Source: CAVYXZ01 sp965223835 (GTDB lineage Bacteria; Chloroflexota; Anaerolineae; Aggregatilineales; Phototrophicaceae). From it: DNA of 64,000 nucleotides. The DNA lies in NCBI GenBank assembly GCA_965223835.1, contig CBDCXQ010000001.1:1240001-1304000 (forward strand), given 5' to 3'. The translations under genes and the position numbers were made by a program. The notes under the pieces are model-generated. The model was given only the letters and a program-made list of their open reading frames with translations, was not told the DNA's origin and ran no database searches. The first letter of the stretch is position 1. Every line of letters starts with the position of its first letter. Of this stretch, positions 24,891-33,054 are shown piece by piece.

Positions 24891-25544
24891 GTGGCTGATT
24901 TTGAAATTGCAGTGCAGCCGCGAACCATTACCGGCAAAAAAGTGAGCCAACTGCGGAAGCAAGGGTTGGTTCCGGCAGTGGTTTATGGCCCCAGCACCCC
25001 CGCATTCCAGATTCAAATTCCGTATCGTCCGCTAGAAGTCACGTTGATGAAGGCTGGCGGCACGAATTTGATCGATATTGATGTGGAAGGTCAGACTCAC
25101 ACTGTTTTGACACGCGAAGTCCAACGGGATGTATTGCGGGGTGACATCCTGCATGTTGATTTCTTCGCCGTTGATGCTGATCAGACCATCGCAGCAGATG
25201 TGTTCATTCAGTTTGTGGGTGAAAGTCCGGGAGTTGCTGAGGGTAATATCCTTATTACTGGTCCCAGCAGCCTGTCGATTGAAACGCTTCCCGCCAACCT
25301 CCCCAGCGAAATTACGATTGACATCTCTGGCCTGGAAGAAATTGGCGACAGTATTTTTGTCCGTGACCTTGACCTGGGTGAAGGTCTCGTTATTCTCAAT
25401 GACTCAGAAGAGTTGTTGGTGCGGGTGGTTCAGCCATCGGCAGCCCGCGCTGATGAACTTTTGGAAGAAGATGAGTTGTTGTCAGCTGATGAAGATGGTG
25501 AAGGGGAAGTTGAAGAAGGCGACGACGAGGAAGACGAAGAATAA
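24891..25544 (+). CDS. rplY: Large ribosomal subunit protein bL25 (CTC type)
   Basis: A 217-residue bL25/TL5/CTC protein that binds 5S rRNA. Residues 1-about 95 are the 5S-binding beta domain (RTITGKKVSQLRKQGLVPAVVYGP and LTREVQRDVLRGDILHVDFFAV). Residues about 95-185 are the CTC-specific domain (ESPGVAEGNILITGPSSLSIETLPANLPSEITIDISGLEEIGDSIFVRDLDL). The tail is very acidic. The GTG start has AAGGAG about 7 bases upstream. It follows the tRNA terminator by 50 bases; its own promoter is not obvious, so some readthrough from the tRNA unit may contribute. A strong terminator follows. Confidence 0.95.
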   Translation: MADFEIAVQPRTITGKKVSQLRKQGLVPAVVYGPSTPAFQIQIPYRPLEVTLMKAGGTNLIDIDVEGQTHTVLTREVQRDVLRGDILHVDFFAVDADQTIAADVFIQFVGESPGVAEGNILITGPSSLSIETLPANLPSEITIDISGLEEIGDSIFVRDLDLGEGLVILNDSEELLVRVVQPSAARADELLEEDELLSADEDGEGEVEEGDDEEDEE

Positions 25545-25565
25545 TCGGTGTCAGTGGAGCATGAC

Positions 25566-25598
25566 AACGGGCGTGCATTTGCTTGCGCGCCCGTTTTT
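25566..25598 (+). terminator. Rho-independent terminator after rplY
   Basis: AACGGGCGTGC (25566-25576) pairs over 11 positions, one a G-U wobble, with GCGCGCCCGTT (25585-25595), followed by TTT. It lies 21 bases after the rplY stop and also sits past the end of gyrA, which converges on it without a T-run in that direction. Confidence 0.85.
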
Positions 25599-25609
25599 GA
25601 TTAAGACAC

Positions 25610-28123
25610 TTATATTTCTTCGGCTTCGCCCACCAGCATGGGTTCGCCCATATTGCCATTGCTATTCGCGGCGGCTTCGGCTTCAACGTCCATAACAGCG
25701 AGGCCTACCACCTCATCACCCTCAGCCAGATTCATGAGCACGACACCCTGCGTGCTGCGACCCGTTTCGCGGATCTCATCAAGCTGGGTGCGTAAAACGA
25801 CGCCGTTTTGGGTGATGAGCATAATGTCATCAGCTTCCTGGATGGAACGCATGGCGACGATTGGCCCGGTCTTTTGATTGCGGGCTAAGGTGCGAACACC
25901 GACGCCATAACGACCGCGCACGGCATATTCGTCCAGCGCGGTTCGTTTGCCGTGACCATTGGCGGTGACGACTAACAAGTGGGAATCCTCTTCACGAATG
26001 ACATCCATTCCGGCGACAACATCATTATTGACCAGCCGAATCGCATTGACACCACCCGCCGGACGTCCCATCACACGGACTGCGTTCTCATGGAAGCGGA
26101 TCGCCTGGCCGGATTCGGTGACGAGGATGACGTGCTGGTTGCCGTTGCTATATTTCACCCAGTTCAGCATATCGCCTTCTTCCAGGCTCATTGCGATCAA
26201 ACCGCTGGGGCGAACGGCAGCGAAGTCTTCGACGTTCACGCGTTTGATACGACCATTACGGGTCGCCATCACAAAATACCAACCCTCGACACTGTCCCAA
26301 TCCGTAACCGGCAAAATTGCGGTGATGCGTTCATCAGGAGCCAGCGGCAAAACACTGTGTATCAGGGTACCCCGACTCGCCCGCCGCGTTTCTGGAATCG
26401 CAAACGTGCGCTCCGAGTAAACCTTGCCGTGATTACTGAAGAACAACATGTAGTCCAGGCTACCAGCCGATAGTAGATCGGTGAGGCCATCCTCGTCTTT
26501 TGTTGCCATACCGATCATGCCCTTACCGCCACGGCGCTGGGCGCGATATTCAACGGAGGGGACGCGCTTAATATACCCTTTATTGGTTAAGGAGATAAAC
26601 ACCCGCTCATCACGAACCAGATCGGCTTCGTTGAATTCAGTACTGACCCCATATTGAATCTCGGTACGCCGCTCATCACCAAATGTTTCGGCGACATCGT
26701 TCACATCTTCGCGGATCAACGCCAGAATTTTCTCCGGTGAAGACAACAAATCTTCCAGGTGGGCGATCCGGGCCATTACTTCGTCAAATTCTTGCTTGAG
26801 TTTCTCCTGCTCTAACGCAGCGAGACGCCGCAACTGCATTTCCAGAATTGCGTTGGATTGCTGTTCGGATAGATCAAACCGGTTCATCAACTGGGCACGG
26901 GCTGTATCGGTATCTGTCGACGACCGAATCGTCTGGATAACGCGCTCGATGCTGGAGAGTGCTTTCAGCAACCCTTCAAGAATGTGTGCACGTGCCCGCA
27001 GTCGATTGAGCTCATATTCGGAGCGGCGCACAATCACATCATAACGATGCTCAATGTAGATTTGGAGTGACCGCTTCAGGCTGAGAGTGCGCGGTTCATT
27101 ATTGACCAGCGCCAACATTTGAATGCTGAAGGTGCTTTGTAACTGGGTAAATTTGTAAAGCTGGTTAAGGACCTTGAGTGGCTGTGCGCCGCGTTTGAGT
27201 TCAACTGTCAAGCGCATCCCGTTGCGGTCCGATTCATCGCGCAAATCAGCGATCTGATCGATGCGGCCTTCCCGCACTAACGCGACAATGCGCTCAATGA
27301 TCGAGGTTTTACTGATCTGATAGGGAATCTCCGTGAACACCAAACGAAAACGTTCGTCGCGGATTTCCTCCATCTCATATTGAGCACGGACGACGACCCG
27401 GCCCCGCCCGGTCGCGTAGGATTCCCGTAGGCCTTCATCGGCAACGATAATCGCGCCGGTGGGGAAGTCCGGTGCTTTGACATACTCCATCAATTCATCA
27501 ACGGTGATGTCATCGAGGCGTTGATAATTATCGACCAGGAAGGTAATCGCCGCTGCCAGTTCGCGTAGGTTGTGCGGCGGGATACTGGTCGCCATGCCGA
27601 CTGCGATTCCGCTCGCGCCATTGAGCAACATACTGGGCAGGCGGGCCGGGAGCACTTCTGGTTCTTGCTGGGTCCCATCATAGTTATCAGTAAAATTGAC
27701 GGTGTCCATGTTGATGTCCACCAGCAGTTCTTCGGCAATCCGTGCCAACCGTGCTTCCGTGTAGCGCATCGCTGCCGGACTGTCACCATCCACGCTGCCA
27801 AAATTACCCTGACCATCGACCAGCGGATAACGTAGCGAGAAAGTCTGGACCATGCGGGCCATCGCTTCATACACGGCGGTGTCGCCATGTGGGTGATATT
27901 TACCCAGCACATCGCCGACCACGCGGGCACTTTTCTTGTAGGTTGAGTTATAACGCATGCCCATCTCGTGCATGGCGAACAAAATGCGCCGGTGTACGGG
28001 CTTGAGGCCGTCACGGGCATCGGGCAAGGCACGGGCTACAATCACGCTCATCGCGTAATCGAGATAGCTGCCACGCATCTCTTCATTGATATTTATCGGG
28101 CGGACAATCCCAATTTCATCCAT
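25610..28123 (-). CDS. gyrA: DNA gyrase subunit A
   Basis: An 837-residue type IIA topoisomerase A subunit. The catalytic tyrosine is Y121 in AAMRYTEARL. The N-terminal block MRGSYLDYAMSVIVARALPDARDGLKPVHRR and KYHPHGDTAVYEAM are conserved; the latter has Thr and Glu where E. coli GyrA has Ser83 and Asp87, both common natural variants. The C-terminal beta-pinwheel begins with the GyrA box QRRGGKG, which marks gyrase rather than topoisomerase IV. A TTG six bases upstream is possible, but the ATG at 28121-28123 gives MDEIGIVRPININEEM, the usual start. No gyrB is nearby, so the two subunits are unlinked here. Confidence 0.97.
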   Translation of the reverse strand: MDEIGIVRPININEEMRGSYLDYAMSVIVARALPDARDGLKPVHRRILFAMHEMGMRYNSTYKKSARVVGDVLGKYHPHGDTAVYEAMARMVQTFSLRYPLVDGQGNFGSVDGDSPAAMRYTEARLARIAEELLVDINMDTVNFTDNYDGTQQEPEVLPARLPSMLLNGASGIAVGMATSIPPHNLRELAAAITFLVDNYQRLDDITVDELMEYVKAPDFPTGAIIVADEGLRESYATGRGRVVVRAQYEMEEIRDERFRLVFTEIPYQISKTSIIERIVALVREGRIDQIADLRDESDRNGMRLTVELKRGAQPLKVLNQLYKFTQLQSTFSIQMLALVNNEPRTLSLKRSLQIYIEHRYDVIVRRSEYELNRLRARAHILEGLLKALSSIERVIQTIRSSTDTDTARAQLMNRFDLSEQQSNAILEMQLRRLAALEQEKLKQEFDEVMARIAHLEDLLSSPEKILALIREDVNDVAETFGDERRTEIQYGVSTEFNEADLVRDERVFISLTNKGYIKRVPSVEYRAQRRGGKGMIGMATKDEDGLTDLLSAGSLDYMLFFSNHGKVYSERTFAIPETRRASRGTLIHSVLPLAPDERITAILPVTDWDSVEGWYFVMATRNGRIKRVNVEDFAAVRPSGLIAMSLEEGDMLNWVKYSNGNQHVILVTESGQAIRFHENAVRVMGRPAGGVNAIRLVNNDVVAGMDVIREEDSHLLVVTANGHGKRTALDEYAVRGRYGVGVRTLARNQKTGPIVAMRSIQEADDIMLITQNGVVLRTQLDEIRETGRSTQGVVLMNLAEGDEVVGLAVMDVEAEAAANSNGNMGEPMLVGEAEEI

Positions 28124-28244
28124 AGGCAATACTCACACCACGCACTTCACCTCAGTCGCGGCGTCAAGCTCCTTTCATTCGCGTTTTTGGCGTCAGGTTA
28201 TATGCCAGTTGTGGAACTGCAAGCTGGCGTTGGCTGGGTGCAAA

Positions 28245-28273
28245 AACATTGGGGATAAATGATAAATTGTCAA
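28245..28273 (-). promoter_or_regulatory. Possible promoter of gyrA
   Basis: A perfect TTGACA on the minus strand (28273-28268) is followed after 17 bases by AATGTT, a poor -10 (3 of 6). It lies about 120 bases before the gyrA start. Only the -35 is convincing. Confidence 0.25.
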
Positions 28274-28290
28274 CATTCAACACCCGTCTA

Positions 28291-28319
28291 TTGATCGTTC
28301 ATCATTCCGTTATTATACT
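28291..28319 (+). promoter_or_regulatory. Promoter of the TPR-protein gene at 28456
   Basis: TTGATC (28291-28296), a 17-base spacer and TATACT (28314-28319) make a good sigma-70 site, with a start near 28326 and about 130 bases of leader that contains a perfect palindrome. The rest of the gyrA/TPR divergent interval holds no gene I can support. Confidence 0.5.
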
Positions 28320-28374
28320 CGAAATCGTGAAAAAAGGCGATAGCGACCCGCTTGTATCCCAAATGCTAATATAC

Positions 28375-28397
28375 TTATCCCAAATGATTTGGGATAA
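28375..28397. promoter_or_regulatory. Perfect 11-1-11 palindrome, operator-like
   Basis: TTATCCCAAAT and ATTTGGGATAA flank a single central G, a perfect 23-base palindrome. Half of it (TATCCCAAATG) recurs at 28355-28365, 22 bases upstream. As DNA it looks like a dimeric regulator site downstream of the predicted promoter; as RNA it could fold into a 9-bp stem with a 5-base loop. No T-run follows, so termination is unlikely. Confidence 0.55.
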
Positions 28398-28455
28398 ATC
28401 AACTTGCTATGTAGACATTTTCTCCAAGACTCGAAATCAATTGAGTATGTGACAT

Positions 28456-29640
28456 ATGAATTCATGGATGTTTCTACCCATAATATTGCTGCTAACATGG
28501 TTGCAATCAACGACAAATTTGCCGACAGTAACAATCGTTTGTACAGCAGAATCCAAATCGATTGTTGAAGCCCTCACTCAAACAGCAGTGGCAAGCGCTT
28601 GGCTCTCTGAACAGATGACAGGTTATTGCTATCAAGAAATCCTTAAACGACTTGAGAGAAATCTCAAAATGATGCGGATCGATTACAAGGTCTTGCAGAT
28701 AAGTCCTGAGATAGGTGAATCTTTTCCAAATATGAACTCGCTTGTTTTATATACAACAATGAATGCCAATGGGGCATCAATGGTTGTTCTCTTTCCACAT
28801 TTCGATACGCCAGAACTACTTCCTATTAATTTCGAGCCATTTCGATATGACAGTGTATCCCTCCACGTCCTCAACCCCAATGAAAAACAGGGGGCAGCAG
28901 ATTTTGCTACTGGTTTGGTTACACATTTTTTGGGTGAATGTGGTCTTGCCGATCAGTATTTCGAAGCAGCCAATCAGGTAGAATGGCAATGGTATAGTTA
29001 CACGGACAATGGACCATCCGACGGACCTTTAATCGAGACCCTCTTCTTTCAAGGTAATTGTGCGGCAATGAGTGGTCTCTTGGAAAACGCGGAAAATTAT
29101 TACATATCCGCAAATACACCTCTGGTCGATTTTAATCTTCAAAATAACGTGGTATTCACCTATCTATTGTTGGGAGAACCACAAAAAGCTATTGAGCTAG
29201 CGACTCAGGTGATTGAAGCAACACAAAGTTATCCTGACCTCTATCGAAAGAAGGCATATCAGCTTCGATCTCAAATTTACAGATTCCTGAACCAACCAAC
29301 AGAAGCTATTGAAGACTTGACAAATGCAATCAAATTCTACAGATGGGATCCCGAACCTTTCATCCTAAGAGGACAGCTTTACCGCAACATCTATGAGTGG
29401 GACAATTCGCTGGCAGACTTCAACACGGCAATTGAACTCGCACCCGGTTATGCCGATTCTTACTATGAGCGTGGGCTGTTGTATTATTCGGTGTTGCAGA
29501 CCGGACAGGAACTCCGTCAAGAAGCACTGGCCGACTTCCAACGCTATCTCGAACTTGCGCCAGAGGGCAAATATGCGACTGAGGCGAGAGAGTATGTCGA
29601 GAGCATCGAATTGGAGCTGGCAGCGTTAAATGACGAGTAA
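28456..29640 (+). CDS. TPR-repeat protein with N-terminal signal or anchor
   Basis: A 394-residue protein. Residues about 3-21 are hydrophobic (MNSWMFLPIILLLTWLQ), so it is probably exported or membrane-anchored. Residues 25-180 match no family I know. From about residue 175 on there are TPR-like units: CAAMSGLLENAENYYISAN, FTYLLLGEPQKAIELATQVIEA, KAYQLRSQIYRFLNQPTEAIEDLTNAIKFY, PFILRGQLYRNIYEWDNSLADFNTAIELAPG and SYYERGLLYY, with the classic W-LG-Y-A-P spacing. The gene is AT-richer than the gyrA side and has a promoter and a palindrome upstream, suggesting a regulated acquired gene. Function unknown. Confidence 0.7.
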   Translation: MNSWMFLPIILLLTWLQSTTNLPTVTIVCTAESKSIVEALTQTAVASAWLSEQMTGYCYQEILKRLERNLKMMRIDYKVLQISPEIGESFPNMNSLVLYTTMNANGASMVVLFPHFDTPELLPINFEPFRYDSVSLHVLNPNEKQGAADFATGLVTHFLGECGLADQYFEAANQVEWQWYSYTDNGPSDGPLIETLFFQGNCAAMSGLLENAENYYISANTPLVDFNLQNNVVFTYLLLGEPQKAIELATQVIEATQSYPDLYRKKAYQLRSQIYRFLNQPTEAIEDLTNAIKFYRWDPEPFILRGQLYRNIYEWDNSLADFNTAIELAPGYADSYYERGLLYYSVLQTGQELRQEALADFQRYLELAPEGKYATEAREYVESIELELAALNDE

Positions 29641-29705
29641 ACGCTGTATTTACCGAAAACGCGGACAAAGAAGAATCGCGCAGAAAGTAAGGTTAAAATT
29701 GGTTC

Positions 29706-30089
29706 ATGTCTGAACTAAAGATCTTTACTGATGAACACATTAGCAAAGCCGTCGTTGAGCAACTGAGACAACGTAGAATTGATGTGCTGCGTTGCGAGGA
29801 CGTGGGCATGAAAGCTAATGAAGACAGCAGGCTACTTGAATATGCTACCGAGAATGGCTATGTGTTGCTTTCAATGGATGATGATGTGACCAGATTGCAC
29901 GCTGAATGGATGCAAACTGGCAGGGATCATAAGGGTATTTTTTATGCGCCAATGGCTCAATTCAGCGGTCAACAAGGTATTGGCCCTATTGTCCTTTTTT
30001 GTGTGGAATGGGCCGAACAGATAGAGCGAGAAACAGTATTCTTGGCTGAAAGAATTTTTAATCAACTCCTCTACATACGAAAACGATGA
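29706..30089 (+). CDS. DUF5615 family PIN-like protein (putative toxin)
   Basis: A 127-residue protein of the DUF5615 PIN-like group. FTDEHISKAVVEQLRQRRIDVLRCEDVGM supplies the first acidic residues of the PIN fold, EDSRLLEYATENGYVLLSMDDDV the second cluster, and the C-terminal helix reads IERETVFLAERIFNQL. PIN nucleases use three or four Asp/Glu to bind Mg2+; D10/E11 and D59-D61 are the visible candidates. The gene is followed after 28 bases by a DUF433 protein, the usual partner family. In this pair DUF5615 comes first, whereas the order I usually recall is DUF433 first. Nuclease activity is inferred from fold only. Confidence 0.75.
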   Translation: MSELKIFTDEHISKAVVEQLRQRRIDVLRCEDVGMKANEDSRLLEYATENGYVLLSMDDDVTRLHAEWMQTGRDHKGIFYAPMAQFSGQQGIGPIVLFCVEWAEQIERETVFLAERIFNQLLYIRKR

Positions 30090-30117
30090 TACAATTAGAA
30101 CAAATGGAGTAATAGGC

Positions 30118-30402
30118 ATGTTTACCGAAACAACGCAGCATATCACTTTCAACAAACACGGGACACCAGTGCTAGCTGAAACCAATACAAGTATTGTGCC
30201 TATTGGTGTAGCCCATGAAAATGGCGTCAGCGAACAAGCCCTGATTGATCAATATGAGATTACCCGCGCCCAGCTTCATGCAGCCTTGTCTTTTTTCTAC
30301 GAACATCGTGATGAAGTAAAGACCTATCAGGCCGAAACGAAAGCCTTGCTACAACAATATGGCACCGATGGTTGGGCGTCGTTAGATGATTTAGACAAAT
30401 GA
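30118..30402 (+). CDS. DUF433-like protein (putative antitoxin)
   Basis: A 94-residue protein with the winged-helix-like layout of DUF433 antitoxins: a short N-terminal strand pair (ITFNKHGTPVLAETNTSIVPI), then a helix-turn-helix ENGVSEQALIDQYEITRAQLHAALSFFYEHRDEVKTY, where LHAALSFFYEHRDEV is the family's most conserved helix. TGGAG lies 8 bases before the ATG. It is coupled to the DUF5615 gene and converges on a small membrane-protein gene with a hairpin between. Binding to the DUF5615 partner and autoregulation are inferred from family behaviour. Confidence 0.7.
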   Translation: MFTETTQHITFNKHGTPVLAETNTSIVPIGVAHENGVSEQALIDQYEITRAQLHAALSFFYEHRDEVKTYQAETKALLQQYGTDGWASLDDLDK

Positions 30403-30410
30403 TATGATCG

Positions 30411-30433
30411 GGGAACGTCTGCAAGACGCTCCC
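30411..30433. terminator. Hairpin between convergent genes
   Basis: GGGAACGTCT and AGACGCTCCC form a 10-bp stem with one A-C mismatch around a 3-base loop. It is placed between two 3' ends but has no T-run on either side, so it may only stabilise or weakly terminate transcripts. Confidence 0.35.
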
Positions 30434-30452
30434 TTGAGGATATTCAGACTGT

Positions 30453-30674
30453 TTAAAGCACAATCCGCTGGGTTGCGACCAGAATCGCTATGCCCAAAAC
30501 CAGGACGTTCATAAAGAAGAAAATCGACAGAAACATCCGCTCAACAGCGGTCATTCCCAAAAAACGTCGTTCAACACGGGGGCCACTGGAACTCGTTAAT
30601 AGCGGGTCCTCTTCTTCGTCTTCAAATTCTTCAAAATCGTGTTGTAGTGCATCCTTGCGCAGATCGTCAAGCAT
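30453..30674 (-). CDS. Small single-pass membrane protein
   Basis: A 73-residue protein: an acidic N-terminus with a run of Glu/Asp (FEEFEDEEEDPLL), a basic stretch (RVERRFLGMTAVER) and one C-terminal membrane helix (MFLSIFFFMNVLVLGIAILVA). By the positive-inside rule the N-terminus should be cytosolic. The ATG at 30672-30674 has GGAG 8 bases upstream; a GTG three codons earlier is less likely because it lies close behind the same GGAG. I recognise no family. It lies downstream of the 452-residue protein gene on the same strand across 146 bases. Confidence 0.6.
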   Translation of the reverse strand: MLDDLRKDALQHDFEEFEDEEEDPLLTSSSGPRVERRFLGMTAVERMFLSIFFFMNVLVLGIAILVATQRIVL

Positions 30675-30767
30675 CGTCACCACTCCTGTGTCGTAATTGG
30701 TTTTCTACTGATAAGTGCAAACTCGGATTAGCCTGAGTCTTGGCTTTGCTTACAGCGAAAAGCGAAA

Positions 30768-30788
30768 GACTAACAGCTAATTGCTCAT
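30768..30788 (+). repeat. Degenerate heptamer repeat, copy 5
   Basis: Units GACTAAC, AGCTAAT and TGCTCAT follow in register, matching the GACTAAN repeats of the 3.2-5.3 kb region, here 25 kb away and again intergenic. Confidence 0.45.
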
Positions 30789-30820
30789 AGGTCCATTTTT
30801 AGCATAGGCTGTCTACGAAG

Positions 30821-32179
30821 TCAATTTGCCCGTAACCAGCGACCATTGACCAGTCGGAACACGATCGCCTCCTGTTGCCCGTCGACATCCGTGATGGCAC
30901 GTAATTGGAATGGTCCTTCAATAGGTGTTTCTGCTTGTACAGTGGCTACGACCCGATTAAGGCCCGATGGCCCAGCGTTATAGCGTTGATAGGCCAATTG
31001 CTGGACAAAATCATCTCCGGTCGCGTATAGCGTCAGGAAATTACCTTCATCAGACCGAATAATGAGTTCATCTTCAAGCGACAGCCGCCAGGTCAAATAA
31101 TCGCGCCAGTCCAGGTCCGCCTCGTCCAGCGGTCCGACAAGTGCGCTCAAGAGATCAATCTGCGAATCTGGTTGGAGCAACCGCGCCAGATCACCGACCA
31201 GCGCATTGCCATAATTTTGCGCCAGGCTATCGATCAGGAATGAATTGGTATCAATGGCAGCAAAGCGACCCACCAGCCACGACACAATCGCCGACTGCAG
31301 ATAATATACATCGGCAGGATAAACAGGTTGCAGATCATTCGTTGCTGCTTGCACCAACCGCTGCGCTACCAGATTCGCCAGATCAAATTGCAGCGCGAAA
31401 TCGAGCGGTTGATCCAGCCGTGCCAGATCGACATAGGGTGAGCGCACGTGAAGCACTTCGGGATCAGCCACCGACCAACCGGTTGTTAGGGTCACTTCCG
31501 GGATGATTTCAACCTGTAGTGGTGATAAATTCGTGCAGCCCAGACTGGCACAGCCAAATTCCAACCAGCCCGTAATCTTGGCCTGCATCGCTTCCGCCAG
31601 GGCCGCATCAACTGTCTGGTAACGGATTGTTAGCTGCGCCGCATTCAACGTCTCCGCATCACCCCAGAAGGTGTAATCGGGCGGCACATGGCGCCAGCCA
31701 TCGCCATATTGCCAATAGAACCACGTTCGCACATAGGGCGTATTGTTGATAATTTCTTCAACTTGAACCCTGGCGCGATTATCATCAACAGCAACATTCA
31801 GAATTTGTCCGGTGAGTTGGATCTGATTCTCCAGCTTGAGCGCCTGATAGGCGTCGAATGTGGCCCGCTGCGCATTGAGCCAGGTTTCGGTGGCGCTGCG
31901 TTGATAATCAAGAAAGGCTTGCGCATCACCAATCCGCAACGTTGCTATCTCCGCATCAACGGTATCCCGCAGCACCGTTTCGATTTGCTGCTCAACCTCG
32001 TTTAACCGCCAGACAACAAAGCCGACGATGATGGCAATTATCGCGAATAAAACCAGCGGGATTAATAACAAGCGGAAACGCCGCCGCCGTCGCTGCCGTC
32101 GGGTGACTGGATCTTCACCAGTTTTTTGCCGGACGAGTTGTTGTTCAGATTCGATTTCCCATTCAAGGCGGATTCCCAT
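30821..32179 (-). CDS. Membrane-anchored hypothetical protein, 452 aa
   Basis: The protein has a cytosolic N-terminus with a very basic patch (RRQRRRRRFR), one membrane helix at about residues 37-60 (LLLIPLVLFAIIAIIVGFVVW) and an extracytoplasmic remainder of about 390 residues. The latter contains an NTF2-like-looking first part (AQAFLDYQRSATETWLNAQ ... VQVEEIINNTPYVRTWFYWQYGDGWRHVPPDYTFWGD) and a longer second part (LARLDQPLDFALQFDLANLVAQRLVQAA ... LVGRFAAIDTNSFLIDSLAQNYG), which resembles the peptidase-like MA layout without an HExxH that I can see. The gene starts 6 bases after birA. Function unknown. Confidence 0.65.
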   Translation of the reverse strand: MGIRLEWEIESEQQLVRQKTGEDPVTRRQRRRRRFRLLLIPLVLFAIIAIIVGFVVWRLNEVEQQIETVLRDTVDAEIATLRIGDAQAFLDYQRSATETWLNAQRATFDAYQALKLENQIQLTGQILNVAVDDNRARVQVEEIINNTPYVRTWFYWQYGDGWRHVPPDYTFWGDAETLNAAQLTIRYQTVDAALAEAMQAKITGWLEFGCASLGCTNLSPLQVEIIPEVTLTTGWSVADPEVLHVRSPYVDLARLDQPLDFALQFDLANLVAQRLVQAATNDLQPVYPADVYYLQSAIVSWLVGRFAAIDTNSFLIDSLAQNYGNALVGDLARLLQPDSQIDLLSALVGPLDEADLDWRDYLTWRLSLEDELIIRSDEGNFLTLYATGDDFVQQLAYQRYNAGPSGLNRVVATVQAETPIEGPFQLRAITDVDGQQEAIVFRLVNGRWLRAN

Positions 32180-32185
32180 AAACGG

Positions 32186-32929
32186 CTACACTCCCAGCGC
32201 AATATCGCCCGCGACAACCCGTTGCAACTGGTCGCCGGCATCGCGAAGTAGCAGTGCGCCCTGGTCATCAACGGCTGCTGCTATGCCCTGAATCCCATTG
32301 ACCTCGACGGTTTGTCCCAGCATGTTTAAGCGACTTTCCCAGGTTCGAAACAACTCATCTGACCCCAGGCGGGCAAACCAATAGTCAACCCGTTCCAGAA
32401 GCAGCGCCAACAGGTCAGTTCGGTTAAGTCGGCGACCAACCACCGTCTCTAAGCTAATTGCCTGATCCGCCAATTCCGTACCGGAAAAATTCACCCGCAC
32501 GTTCACGCCCATTCCCAGCACAGCCCCTAACAGTTGATCGCGCTGCCATTCGGCTTCGGGCAAAATACCCGAAAGTTTCAGGCCATTAATCTGCACATCA
32601 TTGGGCCATTTAATCCCGACCTGCTGCGCTCCAGCAGCTATCGCCAAATCGGCTATCGCTACTGCACCGAGCATACTCAACCGGCCCAAATCAGCAGCAG
32701 ATGGCTGCAAGATCACGGAAACAGCGAGGGCTACGCCGGGTGGCGTATGCCAGGTGCGGCCTTTTCTGCCACGTCCCTGAAGTTGTTCATTGGCGATCAC
32801 CACTGCGCCGTTGCTTGCGCCTGCGCGTAACCATTCGTGTGCCGCATCGTTGGTGCTGGCGATCTGCTCATAATAGCGAAATGGGCGTGATTGCAACGCC
32901 AATTGCAGCGAATTGTGTGTCAAGGTCAT
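32186..32929 (-). CDS. birA: Biotin--[acetyl-CoA-carboxylase] ligase, catalytic core only
   Basis: A 247-residue BPL/LPL-fold enzyme that activates biotin with ATP and transfers it to the carboxylase carrier protein. The biotin/ATP loop is QGRGRKGRTWHTPPGVALAVSV, and GIKWPNDVQINGLKLSGILPE holds the catalytic Lys and the WPND motif. The C-terminal SH3-like cap (LGQTVEVNGIQGIAAAVDDQGALLLRDAGD) is present. It lacks the N-terminal winged helix of E. coli BirA, so it should be a type I enzyme without repressor function. GGGAG precedes the ATG by 9 bases. It is probably cotranscribed with the downstream membrane-anchored protein. Confidence 0.93.
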   Translation of the reverse strand: MTLTHNSLQLALQSRPFRYYEQIASTNDAAHEWLRAGASNGAVVIANEQLQGRGRKGRTWHTPPGVALAVSVILQPSAADLGRLSMLGAVAIADLAIAAGAQQVGIKWPNDVQINGLKLSGILPEAEWQRDQLLGAVLGMGVNVRVNFSGTELADQAISLETVVGRRLNRTDLLALLLERVDYWFARLGSDELFRTWESRLNMLGQTVEVNGIQGIAAAVDDQGALLLRDAGDQLQRVVAGDIALGV

Positions 32930-32940
32930 GGTGCTATACT
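32913..32940 (+). promoter_or_regulatory. Candidate promoter for the HIT/thiolase pair
   Basis: TTGTGT (32913-32918), 16 bases, then TGCTATACT (extended -10, 32932-32940). It overlaps the 5' end of birA on the other strand and would give a leader of roughly 100 bases. Confidence 0.4.
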
Positions 32941-33054
32941 CCCATCCGGGTTATGATTTTACCATAGTGCTATGTGACTAATCCTGGGGCGATCACCGTT
33001 GTGAAAAATCCTCGATAAGTCATTTTTGGCGATGTGGATGGACAGCCAATCTTG

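Noticed and set aside
28249..28452. Frame of 67 codons between gyrA and the TPR gene
   Set aside because: It overlaps the predicted promoter and the palindrome, has no Shine-Dalgarno and no recognisable composition.
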